Assembly (NCBI GenBank): GCA_003577105.1
Contig: QEUQ01000027.1
Span: 1 to 32,716 of the forward strand
DNA length: 32,716 bases
Source: Acidobacteriota bacterium
GTDB lineage: Bacteria; Actinomycetota; Acidimicrobiia; ATN3
Direction: 5' to 3'
Both the position numbers and the translations under genes were made by a program. Positions within the stretch are counted from its first letter, which is position 1. The number at the start of each line of letters is the position of its first letter. Positions 6,432 to 15,787 of this stretch are shown in pieces. The notes under the pieces were generated by a model. It had not been told where the DNA came from, ran no database searches, and saw only the letters and a program-made list of their open reading frames with translations.

Positions 6432-9400
6432 TTGACAGGTCGCGGCACGTCAGTGGTTTCAAGGCTCGCAAGAGCCGGTGTTGCCGCGTCAGTCCTTGTG
6501 GCAGCCGCATTGATTGCTGCCGTCAGCGCGCCGCCGGCGGGCGCAGCTTGGGCCGCTGTGGAGAGAGTCAGTGAGGGAACCGGCGGCATTGAAGGTGACG
6601 CCGCTTCGGGTTCCCCGTCGATCTCGTGGGACGGCCGATACGTGGCCTTTTCCTCGACATCCACCAATCTCATTGGCGGTGATACCAACGGCGTATCGGA
6701 CATCTTTCTACATGATCGCACCGCCGGAACGACATCTAGGATTTCAATAGCTACGGGGGGCGGCGAGGCCAACGGAGCGTCTTCGGCGCCCTCGATTTCG
6801 GGCGATGGGCGCTACGTCGGGTTCACCTCAGATGCCGACAATCTCGTGGCCGATGACACCAATACATATTCGGACGTCTTCATTCGCGACACATTGACCG
6901 GAGTAACCGAGAGGGTTTCGACCTCGACCGCGGGGGACCACGGCAATCTACCCTCCGGTGCTCCCTCGGTATCTTGGAATGGGCGCTTCGTGGCCTTCTA
7001 CTCTCTGGCGAACAACCTGGTTGCGGGTGATACCAACAGCTGGTGGGACGTGTTCATCAAGGACCGCAACAACGGGTACACCCAGCGAGTGTCAGTCTCC
7101 TCGGGCGGCGCGCAGTCCGATGGCATGTCGTATGAGCCAGCAATTTCATTTGACGGCCGTTTCGTTGCGTTCACCTCGGCGGCCACAAGCCTCGTAGCCG
7201 GCGACACGAACTCGACGGACGACATCTACCTGCGGGATCGAGTCGCGGGCACGACGGAGCGGATCTCGGTCGCGTCCGACGGCTCTAATACCGATTCCGG
7301 GTCATATAGGTCGTCGATCAGCTACGACGGAAAGTTCGTTGCCTACGAGTCGCTGGCGACAAACGTCGTGGCGTCCGATACAAATGGCACGTGGGACGTA
7401 TTCGTAAGGAACCGTGACGCCGCGGGCAACGAACGAGTTTCGGTTGCCACCGACGGTTCGCAAGCTCAGGGGAACTCGCGCGGGCGTGCAATTTCCTGGG
7501 ATGGCAGCAGGGTCTCATTTGCATCTACGGGATCGCTGGTGGTCCCCGGGGACACAAATCTTGTCGGCGACGCCTTTCTTCGCGACCGGCTAGCCTCCAC
7601 CACCTCGAGGCTGTCCGTCTCGGGGGCAGTACAGGTCAGTGCGGAGGCATTTGACTCCGTGATCGCCGGTGATGGCCGCTCGGCAGGGTTCGTCACGGCC
7701 GGGGACTTCCCGACGGTTGTCTCGGACTCCAACGGTGTCGATGACGTCTATGTGGCGGATTCAGGCGATGCGCCTCTCACATCAACCCCTAGCCCCGTGG
7801 CGTTGCCTGAACTGACGCCTGGGCCGCCTCCCGTGGCACCGACCGGCTTGGTGGCAACGCCAGCTAGCGATTCGCAGGTGGATCTCGCCTGGAGTGACAA
7901 CTCGAGCGACGAGACAATCTTCAAGATCGAAAGGCGGCAGGGTCTCGGGGCCTATGCGTTCGTGGCAGATGTAGCGGCGAACGCTACTTCGTACTCCGAT
8001 TCCGGGCTGACGGGAGCGACCGGCTATACCTACCGGGTCCGCGCAGCAAATCCGGATGCGCGGTCCGGCTACTCAAACGAGGCCACGGCAACCACATTTC
8101 CATCGGTTCCGCCAGCCGCTCCGTCGGATCTCACGGCGTTGGCGGTCACGGGGATTCAAATCGACTTGTCCTGGAGTGACAACTCAATTGGCGAGACCGG
8201 ATTCAAAGTCGAGCGCAGGTCAGGCGTGGATCCGTTTTCGGAAGTTGCCGCATTGACGCCCGACGTGACCGCATATGCGGACACGGAGCTGGCTCCCCTG
8301 ACTACGTATTGGTACCGCACCAAAGCAACCGGTTTCGTCGGGGATTCCGGGTACAGCAATGAGGCATCGGCCACCACCCTTGCCGATGTCCCGCCGGCGT
8401 CACCGAGTGCCCTTCAGGTGCTAACCACCACGGCGGATCAAGCGCACCTGAAGTGGAGCGATACTGCGACGAACGAAACGGGTTTTGAGATCGAGCGGGC
8501 CGGACCGGGAGGCGCATTTGCTCTGGTTGCGACGACGGGCCCCGATGCTGAGACGTACGTAGATACTGGGCTCTTGGCGGCCACGCCCTATCGATATCGA
8601 GTGCGAGCGACGAACACCGGCGGGCCGTCGGTATTTACCAATACGGCCACCGGCACCACCAAGCCAGCACCCGTCTGTAAGCGATCACAGGTCGCATTTG
8701 CCTCGAACAGAGCGGGCAACTTCGAGATCTACGTGGCCAATGAAGATGGCTCAGGGCTGCGTCGTGTGACCGACACTCCCTACAACGAGTCGAGGCCGGT
8801 CTTCGTCCCTGGATCCGACAAGATCGTCTTTGTCTCAGATGAGAGCGGCGCTGGTACGGACATCTTCACAATGAATCTCGATGGATCCAACCGTACCCGC
8901 CTCACGACCGATCCTGGCGACGATGCGAGTCCGGTTGCAGCTGAAGGTGTGATTGCCTTCGATTCCGACCGCACGGGAACCAAGCAGATTTGGATGATGA
9001 ATCTCGACGGCTCGGCACAGACTCAGATCACGTCGCGAACCGAAGGCGCTAGCGATCCGACTCTTGCCCCAATTGCAGCGGGCAACAAGTTGGCTTTCCA
9101 TGGCTTCGAGCCATCGGTGTCGAACCTACAGATCTTCACCATGACCTATACGGTCAGCCCCTTCACCGGAAGCACGCCAACCCGCATGAGTCCGGCCGAC
9201 ACGTCGATGCAGGGCCAGCCGGCATTCTCGCCTGACGGTGCGCGGATCGCCTTTATCTCAGACGTCGAAGACTCGCAGTTCGATCTGAACGTGTACTCAC
9301 TCGCCGGTGGAACTCGCACGCGTCTGACCAACGATGCGGACTTCGAGAGTCGTCCTTGGTTCTCTCCCGACGGTGCACGCGTCTTCGCCGCATCGTTTGC

Positions 9401-10823
9401 GCCTGGAAACTCAGACATTTTCAGCTATGGCACCGGCCCACCGGCATCGATTGCCTCCGATCCCGCAACCGACATCGATCCTTCAGCTTCGATGGCAAGT
9501 CCATGGGCTGTCGCTCCGTCAAGCAATTTCCTCGCAGAGGGGGCCTCGGCCGGCGGTTTCGAGACTTGGGTTTTGCTGTCGAATCCAGACCCGGCCAAGA
9601 CGGTTACGTCATGCATCACATACCTCACGTCAGATGGTGTCGTGCAAGGCCCTGTTGTGAGCATTCCGCCGTTATCGAGGCGTTCGGTGAGGGTAGGCGC
9701 GACAGTTCAGTCCTTTGATGTGTCAACCGTTGCCGAGGGCATTGATGGCACAGTTCTCGCTGAGCGAGCTCTCTATTCGACGAGACCGGACACTTCAGGC
9801 GCACACGTCGGAAGGGCTGCGTCATCTCCGGCGTATCAGTGGTATGCCGCCGAAGGTGCGACGGCCGGCGGTTTCGAGACTTGGGTTCTGGTTGCCAACG
9901 CGGGGATGGATCCGGCGACAGTATCGGTGAATTTCCTGACTTCTTCAGGTGTGATACCTGGTCCACAGGGAGTCACCTTGGGCCCCGGCGTCAGGCAGTC
10001 CTACAGAGCGTCAACCTACGCGCCAGGCCAGTTCAACGTCGCCTCAGAGGTGATTTCGACTGGAGCGCCGGTACTGGTTGAACGGGCCTCATACGTGAAT
10101 ACCGCTCAGAAGAAAGGGGCGACGGATTCCCCGGCTGTGAACGAGCTTCGCAGGCGCTGGTACCTCGCGGAAGGCGCGGCCGCCGGAACATTCGAAACAT
10201 GGATACTGGTTTCGAACCCCCAGCCCACTGATACAACCGTTGACATCAAGTACCTGACGCCCATCGGCGAGATTCAGGGGCCGAGAGAGACGATTCCGGC
10301 TAGGTCGCGACGCTCCTACAACATCGCGGACTCAGGATTCATCACCTTCAATGTTTCAACCGATGTGAGCGCAACCGCCGGTGTCGTTGCCGAGAGGGCT
10401 ATGTACGTAAGCGATCCGCAGCTTGGCCGAGGTGCTTCAACAGGCGAAGGAGTACCAGTTGCCGGCAATGACTGGATAGCAGTTGAAGGCGCAACGGCTG
10501 GCGGATTCACCACCTGGGTACTGATCGCCAATCCGAATTACGTTCCCGCCTGCGTCAATGTCACCTACCTCCGCGACACTGGGCCCCTCGCGCACATCCC
10601 AAATCCAGTTTGTCTGCCGCCACGGAGTCGGCGGTCGATCAAGGTCAACGATCAGGTCACGACATTTGACGTCTCGACACGGGTGACCTCGACAACGGGG
10701 ACCGATCCGACCAACGGAGTGACGGCTCCGACGGCTCAGCCTGTACTTGTCGAGCGGGCGGTCTATACCCCGCCAGGCGCCTCGCAGGATTCAACTGCAG
10801 GTCCCGCAATCAGACTCGGTTAG
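6432..10823 (+). CDS. large secreted TolB-propeller / FN3 / C-terminal repeat protein
   Basis: A 1463-residue exported protein. It has an N-terminal signal peptide (basic start, hydrophobic 15-31, likely cleavage near AGA-A at 38). Residues about 45-455 hold PD40/TolB-like propeller blades with repeated SWDGRYVAFSS, NLVAGDTN and DVFIRD units. Three fibronectin type III domains follow at about 464-556, 559-650 and 653-744. A second propeller (about 752-1010) has SNRAGNFEIYVAN and MNLDGSNRTRLT units. Four repeats of about 105 residues start at 1032, 1137, 1243 and 1348, each opening with a W(Y/I)xAEGATAGGFETWVL-like motif and closing with VxxERAxY. I chose TTG 6432, 10 nt after GGGGAG; a GTG at 6453 is the alternative. 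There is no LPxTG or C-terminal helix, so it is released or held non-covalently. A role in surface binding is inference. Confidence 0.85.
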   Translation: MTGRGTSVVSRLARAGVAASVLVAAALIAAVSAPPAGAAWAAVERVSEGTGGIEGDAASGSPSISWDGRYVAFSSTSTNLIGGDTNGVSDIFLHDRTAGTTSRISIATGGGEANGASSAPSISGDGRYVGFTSDADNLVADDTNTYSDVFIRDTLTGVTERVSTSTAGDHGNLPSGAPSVSWNGRFVAFYSLANNLVAGDTNSWWDVFIKDRNNGYTQRVSVSSGGAQSDGMSYEPAISFDGRFVAFTSAATSLVAGDTNSTDDIYLRDRVAGTTERISVASDGSNTDSGSYRSSISYDGKFVAYESLATNVVASDTNGTWDVFVRNRDAAGNERVSVATDGSQAQGNSRGRAISWDGSRVSFASTGSLVVPGDTNLVGDAFLRDRLASTTSRLSVSGAVQVSAEAFDSVIAGDGRSAGFVTAGDFPTVVSDSNGVDDVYVADSGDAPLTSTPSPVALPELTPGPPPVAPTGLVATPASDSQVDLAWSDNSSDETIFKIERRQGLGAYAFVADVAANATSYSDSGLTGATGYTYRVRAANPDARSGYSNEATATTFPSVPPAAPSDLTALAVTGIQIDLSWSDNSIGETGFKVERRSGVDPFSEVAALTPDVTAYADTELAPLTTYWYRTKATGFVGDSGYSNEASATTLADVPPASPSALQVLTTTADQAHLKWSDTATNETGFEIERAGPGGAFALVATTGPDAETYVDTGLLAATPYRYRVRATNTGGPSVFTNTATGTTKPAPVCKRSQVAFASNRAGNFEIYVANEDGSGLRRVTDTPYNESRPVFVPGSDKIVFVSDESGAGTDIFTMNLDGSNRTRLTTDPGDDASPVAAEGVIAFDSDRTGTKQIWMMNLDGSAQTQITSRTEGASDPTLAPIAAGNKLAFHGFEPSVSNLQIFTMTYTVSPFTGSTPTRMSPADTSMQGQPAFSPDGARIAFISDVEDSQFDLNVYSLAGGTRTRLTNDADFESRPWFSPDGARVFAASFAPGNSDIFSYGTGPPASIASDPATDIDPSASMASPWAVAPSSNFLAEGASAGGFETWVLLSNPDPAKTVTSCITYLTSDGVVQGPVVSIPPLSRRSVRVGATVQSFDVSTVAEGIDGTVLAERALYSTRPDTSGAHVGRAASSPAYQWYAAEGATAGGFETWVLVANAGMDPATVSVNFLTSSGVIPGPQGVTLGPGVRQSYRASTYAPGQFNVASEVISTGAPVLVERASYVNTAQKKGATDSPAVNELRRRWYLAEGAAAGTFETWILVSNPQPTDTTVDIKYLTPIGEIQGPRETIPARSRRSYNIADSGFITFNVSTDVSATAGVVAERAMYVSDPQLGRGASTGEGVPVAGNDWIAVEGATAGGFTTWVLIANPNYVPACVNVTYLRDTGPLAHIPNPVCLPPRSRRSIKVNDQVTTFDVSTRVTSTTGTDPTNGVTAPTAQPVLVERAVYTPPGASQDSTAGPAIRLG
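9525..10790 (+). repeat. four protein-level repeats of about 105 residues
   Basis: The C-terminal third of the secreted protein repeats a module four times: AEGA-AGGFETWVLxxNP, a YLTxxGxxxGP strand, PPxSRRSxxV, then FDVST and VLVERAxY. DNA identity between copies is low apart from short stretches such as GCCGGCGGTTTCGAGACTTGG, so the duplications are old. Confidence 0.8.
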
Positions 10824-10854
10824 TCTCTTTCGCCAAAGGCAGCATCACCAGGCT

Positions 10855-10860
10855 AAGGAG
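10855..10860 (+). promoter_or_regulatory. ribosome binding site of proS
   Basis: AAGGAG ends 5 nt before the GTG start at 10866. Confidence 0.7.
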
Positions 10861-10865
10861 AACAG

Positions 10866-12302
10866 GTGGCCAAGCCGATCTTGACATCTCAAGACACCGA
10901 CTTTCCCCAGTGGTACCAGGACGTAGTGGCCAAGGCCGAGCTAGCTGAGAATGGCCCAGCGAGGGGCACGATCGTAATTCGCCCCTACGGCTACCGGATT
11001 TGGGAGCTTCTTCAGCAGATCTTGGATGAGCGGATCAAGGCGACCGGGCATGAGAACGCCTACTTCCCTCTGTTCATACCGATGAGCTTTCTCGAGCGCG
11101 AGGCGGACCACGTCGAGGGGTTCAGCCCCGAGCTCGCAGTTGTGACCCATGGGGGTGGCAAGGAGCTAGGTGAGCCCCTCGTGGTGCGGCCGACCTCAGA
11201 GACCGTGATCAACCACACATTCTCCCGATGGATCCAGAGTCACAGGGATCTGCCCGTGTTGATCAATCAGTGGGCGAACGTTGTGAGGTGGGAGCTTCGC
11301 CCTCGGCTCTTCTTACGGACGACGGAATTCCTTTGGCAGGAAGGGCACACAGCCCACGCCACGTCGGAGGAGGCTCAAGAAGAAACTCTGAAGATGCTTG
11401 GCGTCTACCGAGATGTGGTCCGTGAGTCCTTGGCTATCGCCGCGTTGACCGGGGAGAAGAGCCCGGCAGAGCGCTTTGCCGGCGCAGATCGAACATTCAC
11501 AGTTGAGGGCATGATGCGAGACGGCAAGGCCCTTCAGATGGGCACGAGTCACGACCTCGGGCAGAACTTCGCGAAGGCATTCGACATTGTCTTCGCGGCC
11601 GAAGATGGGAGCGAGCACCATGTCTGGCAGACGAGTTGGGGTGTTTCGACTCGTCTCGTAGGAGCCGTGATCATGGCTCACGGCGACGACTTCGGCCTTC
11701 GCCTGCCGCCGGCCATAGCTCCATATCAAGTTGTCGTCATGCCCCTCGGCGGTGACGACGCCCAGAGCACGGTCGAGGCTGCTATGCAGTTGGTGCGGGA
11801 CCTTGAAGCGGCAGGGCACAGGGTGAAGCTCGATGACCGGCTACACGTAGGATTCGGACGCCGGGCGGTCGATTGGGAACTCAAGGGAGTACCCGTGAGG
11901 GTTGAGATCGGACCTCGTGACCTCGAATCGGGAACTGCGGTTGTCGTACGCAGAGACACGAGAGAGAAGGCTTCTGTAGAGCTCGAGAGGCTAATCCAGA
12001 CCATTGGCGAGCGTCTCGTCGAGATACAGCAGGCGCTATTGGATGAGACCGAGGCGCAGAGGCTCACACGGACTTCGCTGATTTCGGATTTGGACGAATT
12101 CAAGAGCACGATCGCGGCTGAACCGGGCCTCTACGTTGCGGGTTGGTGCGGTTCGGCGAGTTGCGAGGAGGCATTCGGCGATGGCACCGGTGCATCGATC
12201 AGGTGCATCGACCCCTTCGAGGAGCTACCCGGTTCTGAGCCGCGCTGCCTAGCATGCGACAATCTCGCTTCGCATCAAGCTGTCATTGCGAAGGCCTATT
12301 GA
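10866..12302 (+). CDS. proS: prolyl-tRNA synthetase, archaeal/eukaryotic type
   Basis: A class II synthetase that charges tRNA-Pro. The 478-residue length, absence of the editing (INS) domain and C-terminal zinc domain mark the archaeal-like type found in some bacteria, such as Thermus. Motif 2 surroundings RPTSET (109-113) and RTTEFLWQEGHTAH (151-164) are intact, and the motif 3 region HGDDFGLRLPP is present. The zinc ligands are Cys428, Cys433, Cys461 and Cys464, and the chain ends in Tyr, as the family does where the terminal tyrosine reaches the active site. It starts with GTG after AAGGAG. It lies 42 nt after the large secreted protein, with no obvious terminator between them. Confidence 0.96.
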   Translation: MAKPILTSQDTDFPQWYQDVVAKAELAENGPARGTIVIRPYGYRIWELLQQILDERIKATGHENAYFPLFIPMSFLEREADHVEGFSPELAVVTHGGGKELGEPLVVRPTSETVINHTFSRWIQSHRDLPVLINQWANVVRWELRPRLFLRTTEFLWQEGHTAHATSEEAQEETLKMLGVYRDVVRESLAIAALTGEKSPAERFAGADRTFTVEGMMRDGKALQMGTSHDLGQNFAKAFDIVFAAEDGSEHHVWQTSWGVSTRLVGAVIMAHGDDFGLRLPPAIAPYQVVVMPLGGDDAQSTVEAAMQLVRDLEAAGHRVKLDDRLHVGFGRRAVDWELKGVPVRVEIGPRDLESGTAVVVRRDTREKASVELERLIQTIGERLVEIQQALLDETEAQRLTRTSLISDLDEFKSTIAAEPGLYVAGWCGSASCEEAFGDGTGASIRCIDPFEELPGSEPRCLACDNLASHQAVIAKAY

Positions 12303-12334
12303 GCAGGCCCTATCCGTAGAAATTGGAGGATTAG

Positions 12335-13267
12335 ATGAAAGTCACCGTAGTTGGTGCGGGTAAGTATGGATCCACGACTGTTCAACGCATCGCCGAGTCG
12401 GGCGCGTGTGACGAAGTAGTCATGGTCGACATTGTCGAGGGGCTGCCCCAGGGTCTCGCGCTCGACATGATGCAGAGTCGTTCAATCGAGGGGTTTTCGA
12501 CTCGAATAGTCGGCACCAATTCCTACGACGAAACGGCAGACTCAGATGTCTGTGTGATAACGGCGGGGCTTCCGAGAAAGCCGGGCATGAGCCGCATGGA
12601 CCTCCTCGAGACAAATGCGAAGATCGTCGGAGGTGTCACCAAGGAGCTCGCAACTCGCAGCCCGAACTCTGTCCTCATCGTGGTCTCCAACCCGCTTGAT
12701 GAAATGACGGCTCTCGCCGCGAAGGTGAGCGGATTTCCCAAAGAGAGGGTGATGGGGCAGGCCGGCATGCTCGACACTGCCCGCTTCAAGCATTTCGTAG
12801 CCGAGGAACTGTCGGTGGATCCCGGCGACGTGGACGCGATCACCCTTGGTTCGCACGGTGACACGATGGTTCCGGTGCCAAGCCAGGTGACCGTCAATGG
12901 CAAGGCGATCGGCGAGCTCCTATCCGGTGAGAAGGTCGATGAGCTTGTGGAGAAGACTCGCGACGGGGGGGCCGAGATTGTCGCTCTCCTCAAAACCGGA
13001 TCTGCCTACTACGCGCCTAGTTCTGCAGCGGCTCAGATGGTCTTCGCGGTTCTGAAGGACACCAAGGAGGTCATGCCCGTCTGCGCCTGGGTCACCGGCG
13101 AGTACGGAATTTCCGACGTCTATCTTGGAGTCCCGGCCAAGCTTGGGGCCGGCGGCGTCGAAGAGGTCGTCGAGTTGCCGCTCACAGACGGCGAGTTGAG
13201 CGCTCTTCGTGAGGCTGCTGAGGCCGTCAGGTCCAAGCAGGCCGACGTAGATCAATTGGCCGGCTGA
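12335..13267 (+). CDS. mdh: malate dehydrogenase, LDH-like type
   Basis: Oxidises malate to oxaloacetate with NAD in central metabolism. The 310-residue protein shows the Rossmann loop VGAGKYGS (6-13), Asp32 for NAD preference, and the substrate loop AGLPRKPGMSR with Arg81 and Arg87. Arg81 is the residue that separates malate from lactate dehydrogenase. The catalytic pair is Asp147 (GMLDTARF) and His174 (LGSHGD). This is the LDH-like MDH group common in anaerobes and archaea, rather than the E. coli type. It starts at ATG 12335 after GGAGGA at 12325-12330. It lies 32 nt after proS and is probably co-transcribed with it. Confidence 0.95.
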   Translation: MKVTVVGAGKYGSTTVQRIAESGACDEVVMVDIVEGLPQGLALDMMQSRSIEGFSTRIVGTNSYDETADSDVCVITAGLPRKPGMSRMDLLETNAKIVGGVTKELATRSPNSVLIVVSNPLDEMTALAAKVSGFPKERVMGQAGMLDTARFKHFVAEELSVDPGDVDAITLGSHGDTMVPVPSQVTVNGKAIGELLSGEKVDELVEKTRDGGAEIVALLKTGSAYYAPSSAAAQMVFAVLKDTKEVMPVCAWVTGEYGISDVYLGVPAKLGAGGVEEVVELPLTDGELSALREAAEAVRSKQADVDQLAG

Positions 13268-13293
13268 CGAGTACCGGCGATTCATCCCTTAGT

Positions 13294-14007
13294 GTGAATG
13301 GGGGAGTCGAGTTCGTCGTCCCCGCTCACAATGAGGCTGAGCGCCTTGCGACCTCGATCATTCCTCATCTCGAGTACTTCGACGGCGTTGCTATCTTCAG
13401 CGTCGCCATGGACCACTGCACTGACGACACTGCGGCAGTGGTTGAGGAGCTGCACAGCAGGTATCCGCATGTGTCGAGTTATGAGGTCGAGGGTCCCCAG
13501 GGGAAAGGAAGCGCGGTTCTTGAAGGGCTCAAGCGATCGCGAGAGTCAATCGTCGGATTCATGGATGCGGATTGCCCTACCCCTCCGGCAGAGATGGCCC
13601 GGCTCGTCGAGAGGCTCGACGGCGCCGATGGCGCGATCGGGAGCCGCTATCTTCCGCTGTCTCTAATTGCCAGTCCGCGTGACTTGCTGAGGACGGGGGC
13701 GAGCCGGGCGCTCAACGTCTCGGTGAGGAGCCTGTTCAGACTCCCGTACCGGGATACTCAATGTGGAGCGAAAGTGTTCAGGCGCGAACGTATCGAGCCA
13801 GTGTTGGATGAAATCGAGACTACGAACTGGCTCTTCGATCTCGACCTGCTTCTGCGGGCACGCGAGCACGGATTGAAGATCGAGGAAGTGCCGATCATCT
13901 GGCGAGAGGAGCGCGGTTCGCACCTTGACGTGATCGGCTTTGCGCCCGAGGCGCTTCGAACCTTGATCCGGCTCAAATCGAGTCTTGACCGTGCTCATCC
14001 TTCTTGA
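13294..14007 (+). CDS. GT2 glycosyltransferase, polyprenyl-phosphate-sugar synthase-like
   Basis: A 237-residue family 2 glycosyltransferase of the dolichyl/polyprenyl-phosphate mannose or glucose synthase group. It shows FVVPAHNEAERL at the nucleotide-binding strand, GKGSAVLEG, the metal-binding FMDADCP, GSRY, and QCGAKVFRRE. It has no membrane helices, so it acts on the cytosolic face of the membrane. Its likely product is a polyprenyl-phosphate sugar that feeds GT-C enzymes such as the convergent neighbour at 13973-15694. The two coding regions overlap tail to tail by 35 nt. The start is GTG 13294, 27 nt after mdh, with only a weak ribosome site. The sugar is unknown. Confidence 0.88.
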   Translation: MNGGVEFVVPAHNEAERLATSIIPHLEYFDGVAIFSVAMDHCTDDTAAVVEELHSRYPHVSSYEVEGPQGKGSAVLEGLKRSRESIVGFMDADCPTPPAEMARLVERLDGADGAIGSRYLPLSLIASPRDLLRTGASRALNVSVRSLFRLPYRDTQCGAKVFRRERIEPVLDEIETTNWLFDLDLLLRAREHGLKIEEVPIIWREERGSHLDVIGFAPEALRTLIRLKSSLDRAHPS

Positions 14008-15694
14008 TGTTTATCCGGATGGTCCCGTCCTCGTCGATCACTGATCGCTCTTCGGTTTCATAATCAGGTTCGTCGAGGTATGCCTCGTCCTCATCGATTT
14101 CAAGCTCGAATTCCTCGCCCTCGGGGAGCAGCGCTCGCTCGACCGTTCCGCGTTCGCCACTGAGGCGAGCCCGAGCCTCGCGCATCCGAAGCGCACGTTC
14201 CATGCGATCCGGAATTTCAGCCTCAGGTTCGGGAGCTTCGTCTGAGGTCTGGATTCGCTGAAGGAATTCACGCAGCGGGGCAGATCGTTCAAGAAGGCCC
14301 CCTCGCGCCAGCCCGTAGAGGGTGGCGGTGGAAAAGAGCACGATCGTCGGTTCGAGCCATGTCCGGTAACGGACAGTACCAAAGGTGAAGGCTGAGAAGA
14401 CGACAAAGAATCCGGCGACGAAGTAGAAGGGGAAGAGGTCTCGCCAATTGCGCCGGAAGCGCCAAGCACCGTAGATGGCGAGAGCAAGAGCGGGGTAGTA
14501 GAAGATCAGCCCCGCATATGTGCTCCACATGGGCCTGCCCCACTCCTGCTCGATGCGGGCTGTGACATACGGATCCCAGAAGTCCCATGCCCGCAATTCG
14601 CGGGCACCGATCACGGCAGGCAGCTGCCCTAGGTGGTCGGAGAGATAGTCGGTAGCAACACGCGTATAGATGTCATCGACCGTCTTCTCGTTCTCACGAG
14701 GATCCCGAATCTTGTAGAGGGTGTCGCGATCGCTCTGGAGTCCGCCGTAATACCACGACCCGATGTAGACCTGGTCGTAGAAGGTGACGCGATTCGTGGT
14801 CCCGGCAAGCATCGTCCCGACTGTCGAGCTCGGAGCGAGAGTCCCAAATGTGCTCCACGTATGCCAGGCCCACGGCGAATAGACGGCGAGGGTGATTGCC
14901 ACAACCACGCCGGCAGTCCACGAGCGTCTGCTCAGCGTCCAGTCTGTGCACGAGAGCCAGATGAAGCCGACGGTCAGAACTAGAAAGACCAAGCCCTCGG
15001 TCCTGGTCAGCGCGATCAGCCCCGCGCTGAGACCGGTCAGTATCAGGTTCTTGGCGCTCACCGATTCGCGCAGCAAAAAGAGCCTGAAGATCAAGTACAT
15101 GACGAGCATCGCGTAGAGGCTCTCTGGGAGGAGCATGCCGTCGGGAATCCACATAAATGGATAGATCGCGGCTAGCAGCCCGGCAAGGAACCCAACCTTG
15201 TGCGAAAAGACGCGCCTTCCGACTAGGAATACAAGGAGGCACGTTGTCGCGCCAATTGTCGACAACAGGATGCGCGCGCCGAGCGGATTTCCGTTCGTCA
15301 TGGCATAGGCGAATGTAAGCGACAAGGTGTACCCGGGTGGCCTGAACATGGTGGGGCGCAACTCGACGACGGTTTCGCCGCGGTCGTCGGTGAAGGCCCA
15401 CGGCCTGGTGTATCCCTTTCCGTCGAGTACTGCACGAGAGACCTGGTCGTATTCGTACATGTCTCGCATTTCAGGTGCGATCGGGTAGTCGCCTAACCAC
15501 AAGTTGAATCCGACCCGCACCAGAAGTGCAGTCACGAACACAATTAGGCCCGCAATCAGAAGGGCGCGACGTCGGGCGAACTCCTCTATGTCCTCGCGCG
15601 AGATCTTGCGCGGTGTGCCGGAATCGTCCGCGATGTAGTAGTCGTCGTCACGCCAATACTGCTCGGCTGCGATCTCGTCGGACTTGGTGGGCAT
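13973..15694 (-). CDS. GT-C membrane glycosyltransferase (PMT/ArnT-like) with acidic tail
   Basis: A 573-residue protein with a charged N-terminus (1-42), about ten to eleven membrane helices (43 to about 465) and a soluble C-terminus. The first outer loop carries the acidic motif PEMRDMYEYDQ, placed as the catalytic Asp of GT39/GT83 enzymes, followed by RPPGYTL and LLPESLYAM, typical of this superfamily. Such enzymes use polyprenyl-phosphate sugars to glycosylate proteins or lipids outside the membrane. The last 55 residues are very acidic (EFELEIDEDEAYLDEPDYETEE), which is unusual for the family. The gene is divergent from the hydratase at 15788 and convergent with the GT2 that may make its donor. 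Confidence 0.87.
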   Translation of the reverse strand: MPTKSDEIAAEQYWRDDDYYIADDSGTPRKISREDIEEFARRRALLIAGLIVFVTALLVRVGFNLWLGDYPIAPEMRDMYEYDQVSRAVLDGKGYTRPWAFTDDRGETVVELRPTMFRPPGYTLSLTFAYAMTNGNPLGARILLSTIGATTCLLVFLVGRRVFSHKVGFLAGLLAAIYPFMWIPDGMLLPESLYAMLVMYLIFRLFLLRESVSAKNLILTGLSAGLIALTRTEGLVFLVLTVGFIWLSCTDWTLSRRSWTAGVVVAITLAVYSPWAWHTWSTFGTLAPSSTVGTMLAGTTNRVTFYDQVYIGSWYYGGLQSDRDTLYKIRDPRENEKTVDDIYTRVATDYLSDHLGQLPAVIGARELRAWDFWDPYVTARIEQEWGRPMWSTYAGLIFYYPALALAIYGAWRFRRNWRDLFPFYFVAGFFVVFSAFTFGTVRYRTWLEPTIVLFSTATLYGLARGGLLERSAPLREFLQRIQTSDEAPEPEAEIPDRMERALRMREARARLSGERGTVERALLPEGEEFELEIDEDEAYLDEPDYETEERSVIDEDGTIRINIKKDEHGQDSI

Positions 15695-15787
15695 CTCGGA
15701 ATCGAGCCTATCCTCTGATGGCAGCAGACGGGTGGCTGGCGCGTATAGCCTGCTTCTCTTCTGGGGTCTTGAAAACGTGGAGGAAGA

